64,000 nt of DNA from Rhodopseudomonas sp. (GCF_013377015.1 NZ_JACABA010000002.1:1083691-1147690); one strand, 5' to 3'. Positions 8,752-17,950 are shown, counted from the first letter of the stretch. The notes: generated by a model from the letters alone, not told the origin. A program made the numbers and translations.

Positions 8752-11700
8752 TCAGTGAAAATCCCTCGAAAGGGGAAGTATCCGGACGTCGCGCGGGTGA
8801 CGGATTTTCTGTACCGGGTTTTCCGGATGGTCGCGGCGGTCGTCGTTGAGCGGCTCGGCCAGGAACGGCCCGGTCGGAATTGCGCGCCGGGTCAGCGTGT
8901 CGGACAATCGCGCCATCTCGAAACTGCGATCGGTCAAGCGCTCGGCGACCAGATGTACCACGCCCTCGGGGCTGGCCTGGATGCGGCCCTCCACCAGCAG
9001 CAGCCGCGCGCCCATCACTTCCTTTCGAAATTGCGCCATCACCGTCGGCCACACCACGATGTTGGCGATCCCGGTCTCGTCCTCCAGCGTCATGAACACC
9101 ACGCCCTTTGCGCTGCCCGGCCGCTGCCGCACCAGCACCACGCCGGCGCAGCGCAGCCGCCGGCCGTTGCGGCGGCTTTCCGAGACGCTGCGGCAGGTGA
9201 CCACCTTCTCCGCATCGAACATCGCGCGCAAAAATTCCATCGGGTGGCCCTTCAGCGACAGCCGGATGGTCTGATAGTCGGCGACCACATGCTCGGCGAC
9301 CGACATCTGCGGCAACGGCTGCGTTGCTTCATCGGGTTGCTCCCGCGCGGAAGCCGCTTCGAACAGCGGCAGCGCCACATCGTCGGGCAGCCGCCGCACC
9401 GCCCATAGCGCGGCGCGACGATCGAGCCCGATCGAACGGAACGCGTCGGCATCCGCCAGCAGGATCAGCGCGCGCTTCGGCAGGCCGGTGATCCGCGCAA
9501 ATTGCTCGAGCGAGGTGAATGGTCCCCTCGTCCGCGCCGCGACGATGCGTTCGGCCCAGTCCTCCGCCGGCGGCTTGCCGCCGGCGCGCCGCGCCCGCGC
9601 CTCGTCGGGATCGGCCCAGACGAAGCCGTCGATCTGGCGGAAGCCGAGCCGCAGCGCGCGATAACGGCCGCAGCGTTCTTCCAGCGTGCTCTGGCCGTGG
9701 CTGAAGCCGACATCGATGCCGCGCACCGTGACGCCATTGGCGCGGGCGTCGCCGACGATCTGCGCCGGCGCGTAGAATCCCATCGGCTGCGAATTCAGCA
9801 GCCCGCAGCAGAACGCGTCGGGATGGAAATGCTTCAGCCAGGACGAGACATAGACCAGTTGCGCGAAGCTCGCGGCATGGCTTTCCGGAAAACCGTAGCT
9901 GCCGAATCCCTTGATCTGCTCGAAGCAGTTCTGCGCGAACACCGGATCGTAGCCGCGCGCCACCATGTTGCTGACCATCCGGGCTTCGAACGTGCCGATG
10001 GTGCCGACATTGCGGAACGTCGCCATCGCGCGACGCAGCCCATTGGCCTGCTCCGGCGTGAACTTCGCCGCCTCGATCGCGATCCGCATCGCCTGTTCCT
10101 GGAACAGCGGCACGCCGAGGGTCTTGTGCAGCACCTTGCGCAGCTCATCCTTGTCGCCATGAAGCGGCGACGGCGACGGATAGTAGACGTTTTCCTGGCC
10201 GTTGCGCCGCCGCAGATAGGGATGCACCATGTCGCCCTGGATCGGCCCCGGCCGCACGATCGCGACCTCGATCACCAGATCGTAGAACCGGCGCGGCTTC
10301 AGCCGCGGCAGCATGTTCATCTGCGCCCGGCTCTCGACCTGGAACACGCCGAGCGACTCGCCGCGGCACAGCATGTCGTAGACCGCCGGCACCTCGCGCG
10401 GGACGCTCGCCAGCTCCCAGCGTTCGCCTTTGTGGGCATCGATCAGGTCGAAGCATTTGCGGATGCAGGTCAGCATGCCGAGCGCCAGCACGTCGACCTT
10501 CATCATCTTCAGGACGTCGATGTCGTCCTTGTCCCATTCGATGAAGGTGCGGTCCTCCATCGCGGCGTTGCCGATCGGTACGTACGTATCGAGCCGGTCC
10601 TGGGTCAGCACATAGCCGCCGACATGCTGCGACAGGTGCCGCGGAAACTCGATCAGCTCGGCGGCCAGCGCAACCGCGCGGGCAATCATCGGGTTGTGCG
10701 GATCGAGTCCGGCCTGCCTGACCTGCGCTTCGTCGAGGCCCGGCCCCCAGCTGCCCCACACCGTATCGGCCAGCGCCGAGGTGACGTCCTCGGTCAGCCC
10801 CAGCGCCTTGCCGACGTCGCGGATCGCGCTGCGCGGCCGGTAGTGAATCACGGTGGCGACGATCGCGGCGCGGTGGCGGCCGTAGCGGCGATAGACATAT
10901 TGCATCACCTCCTCGCGGCGGATGTGCTCGAAATCGACGTCGATATCGGGCGGCTCCAGCCGCTCCTTGGAGATGAAGCGCTCGAACAGCAGGTCGATCT
11001 CGGCCGGATTGACCGCGGTGATGCCGAGCACGAAGCACACCGCGGAATTCGCCGCCGAGCCGCGGCCCTGGCACAGGATGTTCTGCGAGCGGGCGAACCG
11101 CACGATGTCGTGCACGGTGAGGAAGTAATGCGCGTAGCGCAGCTTGCGGATCAGTCGCAGTTCCTTGTGCAGCACCTTTCTGGTGCGCGGCGGAATCCGG
11201 GCCGGAAAGGCCCGGTGCGCGCCTTCCCAGGTCAGATCCTCCAGATGCCGCTGCGCGGTCTTGCCGGCCGGCACCGGCTCGTCGGGATATTGATATTTCA
11301 ATTGATCGAGCGAGAACGAGATCCGCGCCGCGAAGCGGATGGTTTCGGCGATCGCGCCCGGGGCATCGCGAAACAGCCGGAGCATTTCGCTCGCCGGTTT
11401 CAGATAGCGCTCGGCATTGGCCTCGAGCCGCTTGCCGATGGTCTCGATCGAGGCCTTCTCGCGGATGCAGCTCAGCACGTCCTGCAGCGGCCGGCGCGAC
11501 GGGTGATGATACAGCACCTCGTTGCTCGCCAGCAACGGCATGCAGGCCATCGCGGCGAGGCGCAGCAAGCGGGCGAGCCGGCGCCGGTCGTCGCCGCGAT
11601 ACAGCAGGCTGGCGCCGAGCCAGACCCCGTCGGCACGGCTGTGCCGCAATCGATCCAGCACGTTCAGCGCGTCGGCGCTGTCGAAGCGATGCGGCAGCGC

Positions 11701-12114
11701 CAGCACCAGCAACTGGCCTTCGGCGTAGCCCAACAGATCGGCCAGCATCAGCTCGCATTCACCCTTGTCGGCGGCGCGCTTGCCATGGGTCAGCAGCTGG
11801 CACAGCCGGCCATAGGCGGCGCGGTCGCGCGGATAGGCCAGGATGTCCGGCGTGCCATCGGCAAACACCAGGCGGGCGCCGATCAGCAATTTCGGTTTGT
11901 GTTTCAGTTCGGGATCGTCGAGCGCCTTGTAGGCGCGCACCACGCCGGCCAGCGTGTTGCGGTCGGCGATGCCGATCGCGGCGAGCCGCAACTCGGCAGC
12001 CTGGCGGACATAGTCCTGCGGATGCGAGCCGCCGCGCAGGAACGAGAAATTGGTAGTGACGCCGATCTCCGCATAGTCCTGCGGAGTCGTTTGCAAGGTC
12101 TCTGGCGCGGTCAC
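8752..12114 (-). CDS. imuC: Error-prone DNA polymerase ImuC (DnaE2)
   Basis: 1120 residues from the GTG at 12112-12114; the longer open frame to 12444 overlaps imuB in another frame and is not protein-like. A C-family polymerase that carries out translesion synthesis in SOS mutagenesis together with ImuA and ImuB. The N-terminal PHP region starts EIGVTTNFSFLRGGSHPQDY. The polymerase palm holds PPDIDVDFEHIRREEVMQYVY with the Asp residues of the active site, and the C-terminal OB fold (GVVFMTLEDETGIANIVVWP) is present. Its GTG overlaps the imuB stop codon (GTGA), so the two are translationally coupled. Last gene of the operon. Confidence 0.96.
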   Translation of the reverse strand: MTAPETLQTTPQDYAEIGVTTNFSFLRGGSHPQDYVRQAAELRLAAIGIADRNTLAGVVRAYKALDDPELKHKPKLLIGARLVFADGTPDILAYPRDRAAYGRLCQLLTHGKRAADKGECELMLADLLGYAEGQLLVLALPHRFDSADALNVLDRLRHSRADGVWLGASLLYRGDDRRRLARLLRLAAMACMPLLASNEVLYHHPSRRPLQDVLSCIREKASIETIGKRLEANAERYLKPASEMLRLFRDAPGAIAETIRFAARISFSLDQLKYQYPDEPVPAGKTAQRHLEDLTWEGAHRAFPARIPPRTRKVLHKELRLIRKLRYAHYFLTVHDIVRFARSQNILCQGRGSAANSAVCFVLGITAVNPAEIDLLFERFISKERLEPPDIDVDFEHIRREEVMQYVYRRYGRHRAAIVATVIHYRPRSAIRDVGKALGLTEDVTSALADTVWGSWGPGLDEAQVRQAGLDPHNPMIARAVALAAELIEFPRHLSQHVGGYVLTQDRLDTYVPIGNAAMEDRTFIEWDKDDIDVLKMMKVDVLALGMLTCIRKCFDLIDAHKGERWELASVPREVPAVYDMLCRGESLGVFQVESRAQMNMLPRLKPRRFYDLVIEVAIVRPGPIQGDMVHPYLRRRNGQENVYYPSPSPLHGDKDELRKVLHKTLGVPLFQEQAMRIAIEAAKFTPEQANGLRRAMATFRNVGTIGTFEARMVSNMVARGYDPVFAQNCFEQIKGFGSYGFPESHAASFAQLVYVSSWLKHFHPDAFCCGLLNSQPMGFYAPAQIVGDARANGVTVRGIDVGFSHGQSTLEERCGRYRALRLGFRQIDGFVWADPDEARARRAGGKPPAEDWAERIVAARTRGPFTSLEQFARITGLPKRALILLADADAFRSIGLDRRAALWAVRRLPDDVALPLFEAASAREQPDEATQPLPQMSVAEHVVADYQTIRLSLKGHPMEFLRAMFDAEKVVTCRSVSESRRNGRRLRCAGVVLVRQRPGSAKGVVFMTLEDETGIANIVVWPTVMAQFRKEVMGARLLLVEGRIQASPEGVVHLVAERLTDRSFEMARLSDTLTRRAIPTGPFLAEPLNDDRRDHPENPVQKIRHPRDVRILPLSRDFH

Positions 12115-13706
12115 GCGAACAATCCGTGCATGAACCAGTTCGGCTGGCCGGCGGCGGGCATCACCTCGCTGCCATAGAGCCCGTCGCGATACAGCCAGAA
12201 CCGCAAGCCGGCCTCGTCCTCGACCCGGAAATAATCGCGCGTCAACGTCACGCCTTCGGCGCGCCACCATTCCATCGCGACGCGTTCGGGGCCTTCGGCG
12301 CGCACCACCGCATGGGTGGCGCGACGCCAGCGGAATTGCGCCGGGGGGCCGTCCGGCACCCCGGCGATCACCTGGATCGGCTCCGGATGTTCGAACAGTC
12401 GCAGCGGCCGCAGCGGCGGCTCGTCGGCGACCCGCGTCTGCCACACCGCCTGCGCGGCGTGGCCGAGGTGCTGCTGCGCCGACACCGCCAGCACCGCGCG
12501 CTCCGGAATGTGGGTGTCCTGCGGCAGATGCACCACGACGCGGCGATCGCCGAGCCGCGCCGCGATGCGGTCGATCAGCGCCGACAGTTCGTCATTGTCG
12601 TGGATGTGGGCGCCGAGATCGCGCTGCTGCTGCACCACGATTTCGGTGCGGCTGGCGGACAGCCGGATCAGATCGAAGCCGAAGCCGGGATCGAGCGGAT
12701 CGGCGATCGCGTCGAGCCGTTCGCGAAACAACCGGTCGATCACCTCGGCCTTGGTGACCGGCTGCCCGGTATCGACCGCGATGCTGCGCACCGCGCCGTC
12801 GGTGCGGAAGAAACTGGCCTGCAAGCGCCGCGCGCCCTTGCCCTGCCGGTCCATCGCCGCGACCAGCATGCAAGCAAGGCTGGTGAGCGTCGCGGCGATC
12901 ACGCCATCGGTGGCGACCGGTTCGGCGAAGCGCTTCTCGACGATGTAGTCCGGCAACGGCTGCTTCGGCGAGATCGGCGCGTCGCCCTGCCCCAGCGCCT
13001 GCTCCAGCAGCGTGGTGAAGCCGGCGCCGAACCGCGCGGTGATCTCGTGGCGCGCACGCGCGGCAACATCGCCGATGGTCTTCAGCCCGGCGCGGCGCAG
13101 CCCGCTGGTGATCGCCGCATCGGCGCCGAGCGTCGCCACCGGCAACGGCGCCACCGCCGCGGCCTCGTCGCCATCAGCGACGATGCGGCCATGGCGAGCG
13201 CGACTGATGGTGCGCGCGCATACCGCGGTCGAGGCGATCGCCGCGCTGACCGCGAAGCCCTGCGCGGCCAGCGCGGTACACAGCATTTGCAGCAACGCGA
13301 CCTCGCCGCCGAACAGATGCGCGCAGCCGGTGATATCGAGCAGCAAGCCATCGGGGGAATCGAGCGCCACCAGCGGGGTGAAGCGGTCGCACCAAGCGGC
13401 GACATGATCGAGCGTCTGGGCGTCGGCGGCTGCGTCGGCGTCGAACACCTGCAACTCGGGACAGATCGCGCGAGCATTGGCGAGCGGCACGCCGACCGTG
13501 AGGCCGATCGCGGAGGCTGCGTCATCGAGCGCGACAATCTGCAGCGCGTTGTTGTGCTTGGCGACGACGATCCACGGCGGATGAATTGCCTGGTTACTAA
13601 CCGGCGCGGCGTTGCCATGCGATAGCAGCCGCCGGATGCGATCGGTCGGCAGCCGCGGCAGCCACAGGCTGAGGATGCGCCGGCGCGTCACGGAAAAGGC
13701 ACTCAT
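12111..13706 (-). CDS. imuB: ImuB, Y-family polymerase-like hub protein of the SOS mutasome
   Basis: 531 residues from ATG 13706 (MSAFSVTRRRILSLWLPRLP). It resembles Y-family DNA polymerases (little-finger and palm regions, GLKTIGDVAARARHEITARFG as the helix-hairpin-helix) but lacks the usual acidic triad: the DxD-type N-terminus is absent and the normal SIDE position reads LLLDITGCAHLFGG. ImuB is known as a non-catalytic adapter that joins the beta clamp, ImuA and ImuC. The start lies 110 nt inside the end of imuA in another frame, and the stop overlaps the imuC start. The C-terminus includes the conserved FRVEDEAGLRFWLYRDGLY. Confidence 0.94.
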   Translation of the reverse strand: MSAFSVTRRRILSLWLPRLPTDRIRRLLSHGNAAPVSNQAIHPPWIVVAKHNNALQIVALDDAASAIGLTVGVPLANARAICPELQVFDADAAADAQTLDHVAAWCDRFTPLVALDSPDGLLLDITGCAHLFGGEVALLQMLCTALAAQGFAVSAAIASTAVCARTISRARHGRIVADGDEAAAVAPLPVATLGADAAITSGLRRAGLKTIGDVAARARHEITARFGAGFTTLLEQALGQGDAPISPKQPLPDYIVEKRFAEPVATDGVIAATLTSLACMLVAAMDRQGKGARRLQASFFRTDGAVRSIAVDTGQPVTKAEVIDRLFRERLDAIADPLDPGFGFDLIRLSASRTEIVVQQQRDLGAHIHDNDELSALIDRIAARLGDRRVVVHLPQDTHIPERAVLAVSAQQHLGHAAQAVWQTRVADEPPLRPLRLFEHPEPIQVIAGVPDGPPAQFRWRRATHAVVRAEGPERVAMEWWRAEGVTLTRDYFRVEDEAGLRFWLYRDGLYGSEVMPAAGQPNWFMHGLFA

Positions 13707-14406
13707 CACACTTCCATTCCATGATCCAGTGGCCGTTCGGGCCATGACGATTGCGGACCAGTGTTGTTTCCAGCACCGGCGCCCCCCAGATTTGTTGCCA
13801 GGGAGCCGTTCCGAACCGCGTCGGCGGCGAATGCGCTGCCCGCACGATCCATCTGGTCTCCGCGCTCGATGGCATTGGCGCCGCCGCCACCCGCAGCAGC
13901 AGCCCGGTGACGCCGGAGCCACGCGCCGCCAGCGTCAGCTTGCGCGACGCGACCAGGTCGAGATGCCGTGTCTCGCCCCAGATCTCGAGCACCACGCAGC
14001 CCAGCGCGTCGCAGGCCAGCGCATCGGCGGCGGTGCGCAGCGCGGCTTCGGCGTCGGGTGCGCGCACCGTCACCAACAGACGCGGATCGAGACCGAGTTC
14101 GCGATAGCCGCTCAGCGACAGCGCGCCGGATTCGCGCTCCGCGAAATCCTGCCGCACCCACAGCAGCGGCCGGACGCCGATCCGCCGCGCCAGGCCGGCG
14201 ACGAAGCCGGTCGCCGCGGCGCTGTGCCGGCTGGCCTCGGCGAACACCTCATGCAGCGCGCCGAGCGCCAGCCCGCCCTGCAGCGCGGCATCGGCCCCGG
14301 CATGGCCGAGCGCCACCCGGCGCAAATCCTGCGCGTCGGTGTGACTCTCGATCCGCTCGATATCGCCGCGCAAATCCGCAAGCGCGGTCAGGCGTGCGCT
14401 GGTCAT
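13597..14406 (-). CDS. imuA: ImuA, RecA-like accessory protein of the SOS mutasome
   Basis: 269 residues. First gene of imuA-imuB-imuC. It resembles RecA/SulA-type proteins without a clear Walker A, as ImuA does: GALHEVFAEA near residue 50, then PLLWVRQDFAERESGALS and GYRELGLDPRLLVTVRAPD. The C-terminus HWIMEWKCDECLFRDAPAH reads through the beginning of imuB, an unusually long 110-nt overlap. Since the ending with MEWxCDxC and a His/Pro tail is typical of ImuA, the overlap is probably real and not a frameshift. A LexA-type GTTC-N7-GTTC box lies 63 nt upstream. Confidence 0.9.
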   Translation of the reverse strand: MTSARLTALADLRGDIERIESHTDAQDLRRVALGHAGADAALQGGLALGALHEVFAEASRHSAAATGFVAGLARRIGVRPLLWVRQDFAERESGALSLSGYRELGLDPRLLVTVRAPDAEAALRTAADALACDALGCVVLEIWGETRHLDLVASRKLTLAARGSGVTGLLLRVAAAPMPSSAETRWIVRAAHSPPTRFGTAPWQQIWGAPVLETTLVRNRHGPNGHWIMEWKCDECLFRDAPAHPQPVAAAAADRSHPAAAIAWQRRAG

Positions 14407-14468
14407 GCGCCGCTCCTTTGGAATGGGTTGCCGTCACAGGTCGGGATCAACCCATGTCCGGCCCATTT

Positions 14469-14483
14469 GTTCATGATATGTTC
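14469..14483. promoter_or_regulatory. LexA (SOS) box of the imuABC operon
   Basis: GTTC-ATGATAT-GTTC matches the alphaproteobacterial LexA direct-repeat operator GTTCN7GTTC exactly. It sits in an AT-rich patch 63-77 nt before the imuA ATG, so LexA would repress imuABC until DNA damage. Confidence 0.85.
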
Positions 14484-14631
14484 TAATATAAAGCTAACAG
14501 CGGCCCGAGAGTCAATCGGGATCGGGATCAAGTTTTTTGCTGAACTGAATCAAGGCCTTCGTCGTTCCCCGCCGCGCCGGACGGGCAGCCCCGGCTTGCT
14601 GGACCGGGCAAGGCCCGGCATAACCGCTGCA

Positions 14632-15909
14632 ATGAATGACAAACGCAAACTGCTGCGCGCGATCTTCGACGCCGCCGTCGCCGCCGCGCATCCCGCTCAT
14701 GTGTTGCGCGCGCATCTGCGCCCCTTGCCGCGCGGCCGGGTGATCTGTCTCGCCGCCGGCAAGGGCGCCGCCGCGATGGCCGCAGCCGCCGAGCGGCATT
14801 ATCTCGACGATCTTGGACTTGAGCCGCAGCGTCTGATCGGCGTCGCCACCACGCGCCACGGCCATGGCGTGCCGACCCGGCGGATCGAAGTGATCGAGGC
14901 CGGCCACCCGGTGCCCGACGAGGCCGGGCTGCGCGGCGCCGAAGCCAGCCTCGCGCTGGCGCATGGCGCCACCGCGGAGGATCTGTTGCTGGTGCTGCTG
15001 TCGGGCGGTGGCTCGGCGAATTGGATCGCGCCGGTCGCCGGCATTTCTTTCGCGCAGAAGCAGCAGCTGACGCGGGCGCTGCTGCGCTCCGGCGCGCCGA
15101 TCGGCGAGGTCAACACCGTCCGCAAGCATCTGTCGCGAATCAAGGGCGGCCGGCTTGCCCGCGCCGGACAGCGCGCCGAAATCGTCACGCTGGCGATCTC
15201 CGACGTTCCGCGCGACGAACCCTCCGCAATTGCCTCGGGGCCGACAGTGCCGGACCCGACCACGCTGGCCGACGCCCGCGCCATCGTCGCGCAATACGGC
15301 CTCGCGGTGGACGACGCGATCCGCCACGCGCTCGACGATCCGGCCAATGAGAGCTGCAAGCACGGCGACGCCGCCTTCGCCCGCGCCAGTTTCGAGCTGA
15401 TCGCGCGGCCGCGGCAATCGCTCGACGCCGCGATCGAAGTCGCGCGCGACGCCGGCTACGCCATCGCCGATCTCGGCGCCGATCTCGAAGGCGAGGCCCG
15501 CGACGTCGCCGCCGAGCACGCCCGGCTGGCGCTACAGGCGCGCGCCGAGGGCAAGAAGCTGGCGATCATGTCGGGCGGCGAACTGACGGTGACGGTGCGC
15601 GGCAATGGCCACGGCGGCCCCAACCAGGAATACGCGCTGGCGCTGGCGATGCATCTCAAGGACATGCCCGGTCTCGCGGCGCTGGCCGCCGATACCGACG
15701 GCGCCGATGGCGGCGCCGGCAGCGCGACCGATCCGGCCGGCGCCATCATCGACGACGGCAGCTTCGCCAAGATCAAAGCGCTCGGGCTCGACCCCGCCGC
15801 CTATCTCACCAACAACGACGCCACCGCGTTCTTCGCCGCCACCGGCGATCTGCTCGTCAGCGGCCCGACGCTGACCAATGTCAACGATATCAGGGTGATC
15901 CTGACTTAG
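14632..15909 (+). CDS. Glycerate 2-kinase (GckA/TtuD type, MOFRL family)
   Basis: 425 residues from ATG 14632 (MNDKRKLLRAIFDAA). Phosphorylates D-glycerate to 2-phosphoglycerate, linking glyoxylate/hydroxypyruvate metabolism to glycolysis. The GckA N-terminal domain contains VICLAAGKGAAAMAAAAE, VIEAGHPVPDEAG and LLSGGGSANW. The C-terminal MOFRL domain contains MSGGELTVTVRGNGHGGPNQ, AADTDGADGGAGSATDPAGA and TNNDATAFFAATGDLLVSGP. All the family's Gly-rich motifs are intact. The frame is open far upstream into the imu region, but that part is antisense to imuA. Symbol left open because gckA and ttuD are both used. Confidence 0.95.
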   Translation: MNDKRKLLRAIFDAAVAAAHPAHVLRAHLRPLPRGRVICLAAGKGAAAMAAAAERHYLDDLGLEPQRLIGVATTRHGHGVPTRRIEVIEAGHPVPDEAGLRGAEASLALAHGATAEDLLLVLLSGGGSANWIAPVAGISFAQKQQLTRALLRSGAPIGEVNTVRKHLSRIKGGRLARAGQRAEIVTLAISDVPRDEPSAIASGPTVPDPTTLADARAIVAQYGLAVDDAIRHALDDPANESCKHGDAAFARASFELIARPRQSLDAAIEVARDAGYAIADLGADLEGEARDVAAEHARLALQARAEGKKLAIMSGGELTVTVRGNGHGGPNQEYALALAMHLKDMPGLAALAADTDGADGGAGSATDPAGAIIDDGSFAKIKALGLDPAAYLTNNDATAFFAATGDLLVSGPTLTNVNDIRVILT

Positions 15910-15985
15910 GCGACACCGCGGCTTCGCAATGCCGGTCTGGGTCACAACTTCAACAATTCAAGATATCGCGGGTCCGGGCGTGCTT

Positions 15986-15999
15986 ATGATCTGCGTCAA
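15986..15999. promoter_or_regulatory. Possible FNR/FixK-like box
   Basis: ATGATCTGCGTCAA matches NTGAT-N4-GTCAA with one base off in the left half-site. Its centre lies about 61 nt upstream of the ATG at 16054. Weaker than the perfect boxes at 919 and 6485. Confidence 0.3.
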
Positions 16000-16053
16000 T
16001 GCCTGAAAGCCGCAACACATCCTCATATCGTCGGGCAATTGTGGAGGATGCCA

Positions 16054-16473
16054 ATGTCGGACTACCTCACCGAGGCCGATCTCATGATCCGGTTGCGGCA
16101 GCAGGCCGAAGCCCACGGGCTGCACGTGGGCGCCGACGCCGAACACGGGGTGAGTGGAGACATCGAATCGATTCTGGCGAAGTGGTGGCTTGGCGGTCGC
16201 AAGGTCAGCTACCGCATGTCATGCCGGCTGACCGAAGCCGATCACAGCGTATATTTTCGCGAAGCGGTGGTCGAACGGAGTTGGGGGCTTCCGCCGCCGA
16301 CCCTGTCGGTCGAGACGACGACGCTGAGCGGATCGAAGCTGTCCGGACGGCGCCGCGACGTATCTGTCGGCGGCGGCGGCACCATCGACTACGCGAAGCT
16401 GCGCGACGCCATCGCGCAGTCGGTTGTCGCCGCCGGCTGGAGCTTCCGGTTCGAAGCCGGCCGTATGCCCTGA
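16054..16473 (+). CDS. Conserved-looking hypothetical protein
   Basis: 139 residues; the ATG at 16054 is preceded by GGAGG with 7-nt spacing, which decides the start over the upstream TTG. Soluble, mixed alpha/beta composition, no signal peptide or membrane segment. Distinct segments are YLTEADLMIRLRQQAEAHGL at the start, KVSYRMSCRLTEADHSVYFR in the middle and IDYAKLRDAIAQSVVAAGW near the end. I do not recognise the family. The GC-rich third-position bias and good ribosome-binding site support a real gene. It converges with the DUF3124 gene. Confidence 0.65.
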   Translation: MSDYLTEADLMIRLRQQAEAHGLHVGADAEHGVSGDIESILAKWWLGGRKVSYRMSCRLTEADHSVYFREAVVERSWGLPPPTLSVETTTLSGSKLSGRRRDVSVGGGGTIDYAKLRDAIAQSVVAAGWSFRFEAGRMP

Positions 16474-16494
16474 GCGCGACCCCGCCATTCGCTA

Positions 16495-17085
16495 TCAGTT
16501 CCCAGCTGGGTTCTTGCCGACCGTTTTCACCGATCGGCCCTGGGTGATGAAGGCGTAATGGCCGCTGGCGATGCTGCCGATCATCAGCGCCTCGACCACC
16601 GATTCGGCGATCTCGCCCGATGCCGCCCAATCCACCACGAAGTTGGCGCCGGTGCCGCCGCGGATATCGGTGGCGGCGACGAACGCCTCGATGGTCGCGA
16701 ACGGCTTCAGCGCCACCGGCGCCTTGAGAAAGCTTTCGACCAGTTTGCCCGCGGTGTCGAAATAGGCGATCCGCTTGATCACCAGCGGCGTGGTCTCGGA
16801 CGCATTGTGCACGCTCAGCGTCACCGAGAAATCGGCGCGCAGTTTTCCCTGACTCATCGAGACGCTCGAATAGGCCGGCACGTAGAACGATCCCGTCACC
16901 GCGAGAGGCTGCGATGGCATCGCCGTCAGCGACGTCGCGAAGCTTTGCTCGATGCTGCTGGGCTCGGCGCAGGCGGGCGCGGCTTGCGCCAGCATCAGGC
17001 AAAGCAGGCCCGACACAACCACTCCGCCCGCGCGATTATGACAAATCGCACGGACGCTCCGGCGAATGAGGTCTTTGATCGGCAT
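16495..17085 (-). CDS. DUF3124 family exported protein
   Basis: 196 residues from ATG 17085 (MPIKDLIRRS). A basic n-region, hydrophobic core (VVVSGLLCLMLAQAAPA) and ACA-EP cleavage site give a Sec signal peptide; the Cys is not in a lipobox. The mature domain carries GSFYVPAYSSVSMSQGKLR, YFDTAGKLVESFLKAPVALK, TDIRGGTGANFVVDW and VEALMIG, the pattern of DUF3124. Function unknown. In this family the conserved RGGSGANF block is usual, and it is present here. Confidence 0.82.
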   Translation of the reverse strand: MPIKDLIRRSVRAICHNRAGGVVVSGLLCLMLAQAAPACAEPSSIEQSFATSLTAMPSQPLAVTGSFYVPAYSSVSMSQGKLRADFSVTLSVHNASETTPLVIKRIAYFDTAGKLVESFLKAPVALKPFATIEAFVAATDIRGGTGANFVVDWAASGEIAESVVEALMIGSIASGHYAFITQGRSVKTVGKNPAGN

Positions 17086-17136
17086 GGCGGCACCTTTAGT
17101 CTTCGAATCTCGGATGACGATAACGGCTATTGGCGC

Positions 17137-17367
17137 ATGCACGAGCCTATTCGCGACATCACGCTATGCATTCTGCTCGCCTGGATGCTCGGGCTTTCGG
17201 CGCATTTCTTCCGACAACCGCTGATCCTCGCCTACCTTATCGCCGGCTTCCTGATTGGTCCATTCGGCCTTGGGTGGTGAAATCATAGGATTCGATCGGC
17301 GTGATTTCCGAACTCGGCCCGATCTTCATGCAGTCTATGATCGGGCTTGAGATCAATCATCGATGCA
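17137..17367 (+). pseudogene. Remnant of a Kef-type CPA2 cation:proton antiporter (N-terminal fragment)
   Basis: From ATG 17137 the frame reads MHEPIRDITLCILLAWMLG, then FFRQPLILAYLIAGFLIGPFG, a typical first-helix region of Kef/YbaL-type antiporters, and stops at TGA 17278. In the neighbouring frame the homology goes on: VKS, a TAG, then DSIGVISELGPIFMQSMIG and LEI. So there is one frameshift near 17275 plus a nonsense codon (probably CAG to TAG). After about 17367 the sequence runs into couR, so over 80% of a normal antiporter (about 400-600 residues) is missing. A decayed, truncated gene. Confidence 0.7.
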
Positions 17368-17369
17368 GC

Positions 17370-17885
17370 TCAGAATTCCCGCGCCAAGGTGGCGAGCATC
17401 GACAGCAATGCCGCGCGGTTGGCGGGGCCGAGCAATTCGCTGAGTCTCGCTTCGTGCTTGGTCGCCACCAGTTTCTTGGCGCGCGCCAGCGTGGCGCGGC
17501 CCTTGTCGGTCAGCATCAGGATATGAGAGCGGCGATCATTGGCCGACCGCGTACGCACGCACAATCCGCGGCTCTCCAGCGCATCGAGCATCGCCACGAA
17601 ATTCGGCCGCAGGATGCCGAGCGTGGTCGCGATCTCGGTCTGGTTGCGGCCGGGATTATTGTCCAGCAGCAGCAACACGGAAAACTGCGCCGGCGTCAGC
17701 TGCAGCGGCGCAACGCAGTGCAGAAAATCCTCGAACACCCGAAGCTGCGCCCGCTTCAGCGAATAGCCCAGCAACTCGGACAGTTCGCCCATCAGCAGCG
17801 CGCCGCCATCGGCGACCGGTTCGACCGGCGGCGACTTGCGCCCGGCCCGCGGCGCCTTGACAATGGCGGATCTTGAAGCGGTCAT
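17370..17885 (-). CDS. couR: MarR-family repressor CouR (p-coumaroyl-CoA-responsive)
   Basis: 171 residues. A MarR winged-helix protein: LTPAQFSVLLLLDNNPGRNQ, TEIATTLGILRPNFVAMLDALE as the recognition helix region, and RTRSANDRRSHILMLTDKG as the wing. CouR of R. palustris represses p-coumarate genes and is released by p-coumaroyl-CoA. The identity rests on family plus context: the gene order couR-couSTU-couP-couB-couA-tarMQP is the one I recall from R. palustris. It is divergent from the ABC transporter, with two tandem palindromes between them (17951-17981), implying autoregulation. The basic N-terminal tail of about 20 residues is unremarkable. Confidence 0.85.
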   Translation of the reverse strand: MTASRSAIVKAPRAGRKSPPVEPVADGGALLMGELSELLGYSLKRAQLRVFEDFLHCVAPLQLTPAQFSVLLLLDNNPGRNQTEIATTLGILRPNFVAMLDALESRGLCVRTRSANDRRSHILMLTDKGRATLARAKKLVATKHEARLSELLGPANRAALLSMLATLAREF

Positions 17886-17950
17886 CGCCCGGTGCTCGCG
17901 ATCCAGATCAAATGGTTCAAAAAGCCCGGCGCTGGACCGCGGGCCTTGAG

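Noticed and set aside
9502-12177. An 891-codon open frame on the plus strand
   Set aside because: Antisense to imuC. Its His/Arg/Gln/Asp-rich translation is what GC-rich codon bias gives in the complementary frame; the imuC motifs are clear.
12126-13625. A 499-codon open frame on the plus strand
   Set aside because: Antisense to imuB.
13612-14631. N-terminal extension of glycerate kinase by 340 codons
   Set aside because: It is antisense to imuB and imuA and unrelated to the kinase family; the ATG at 14632 gives the normal length.
17892-17911. FNR-like site near the couR start (GATCCAGATCAA)
   Set aside because: Only one half-site matches and it lies between the couR start and the better-supported CouR palindromes.
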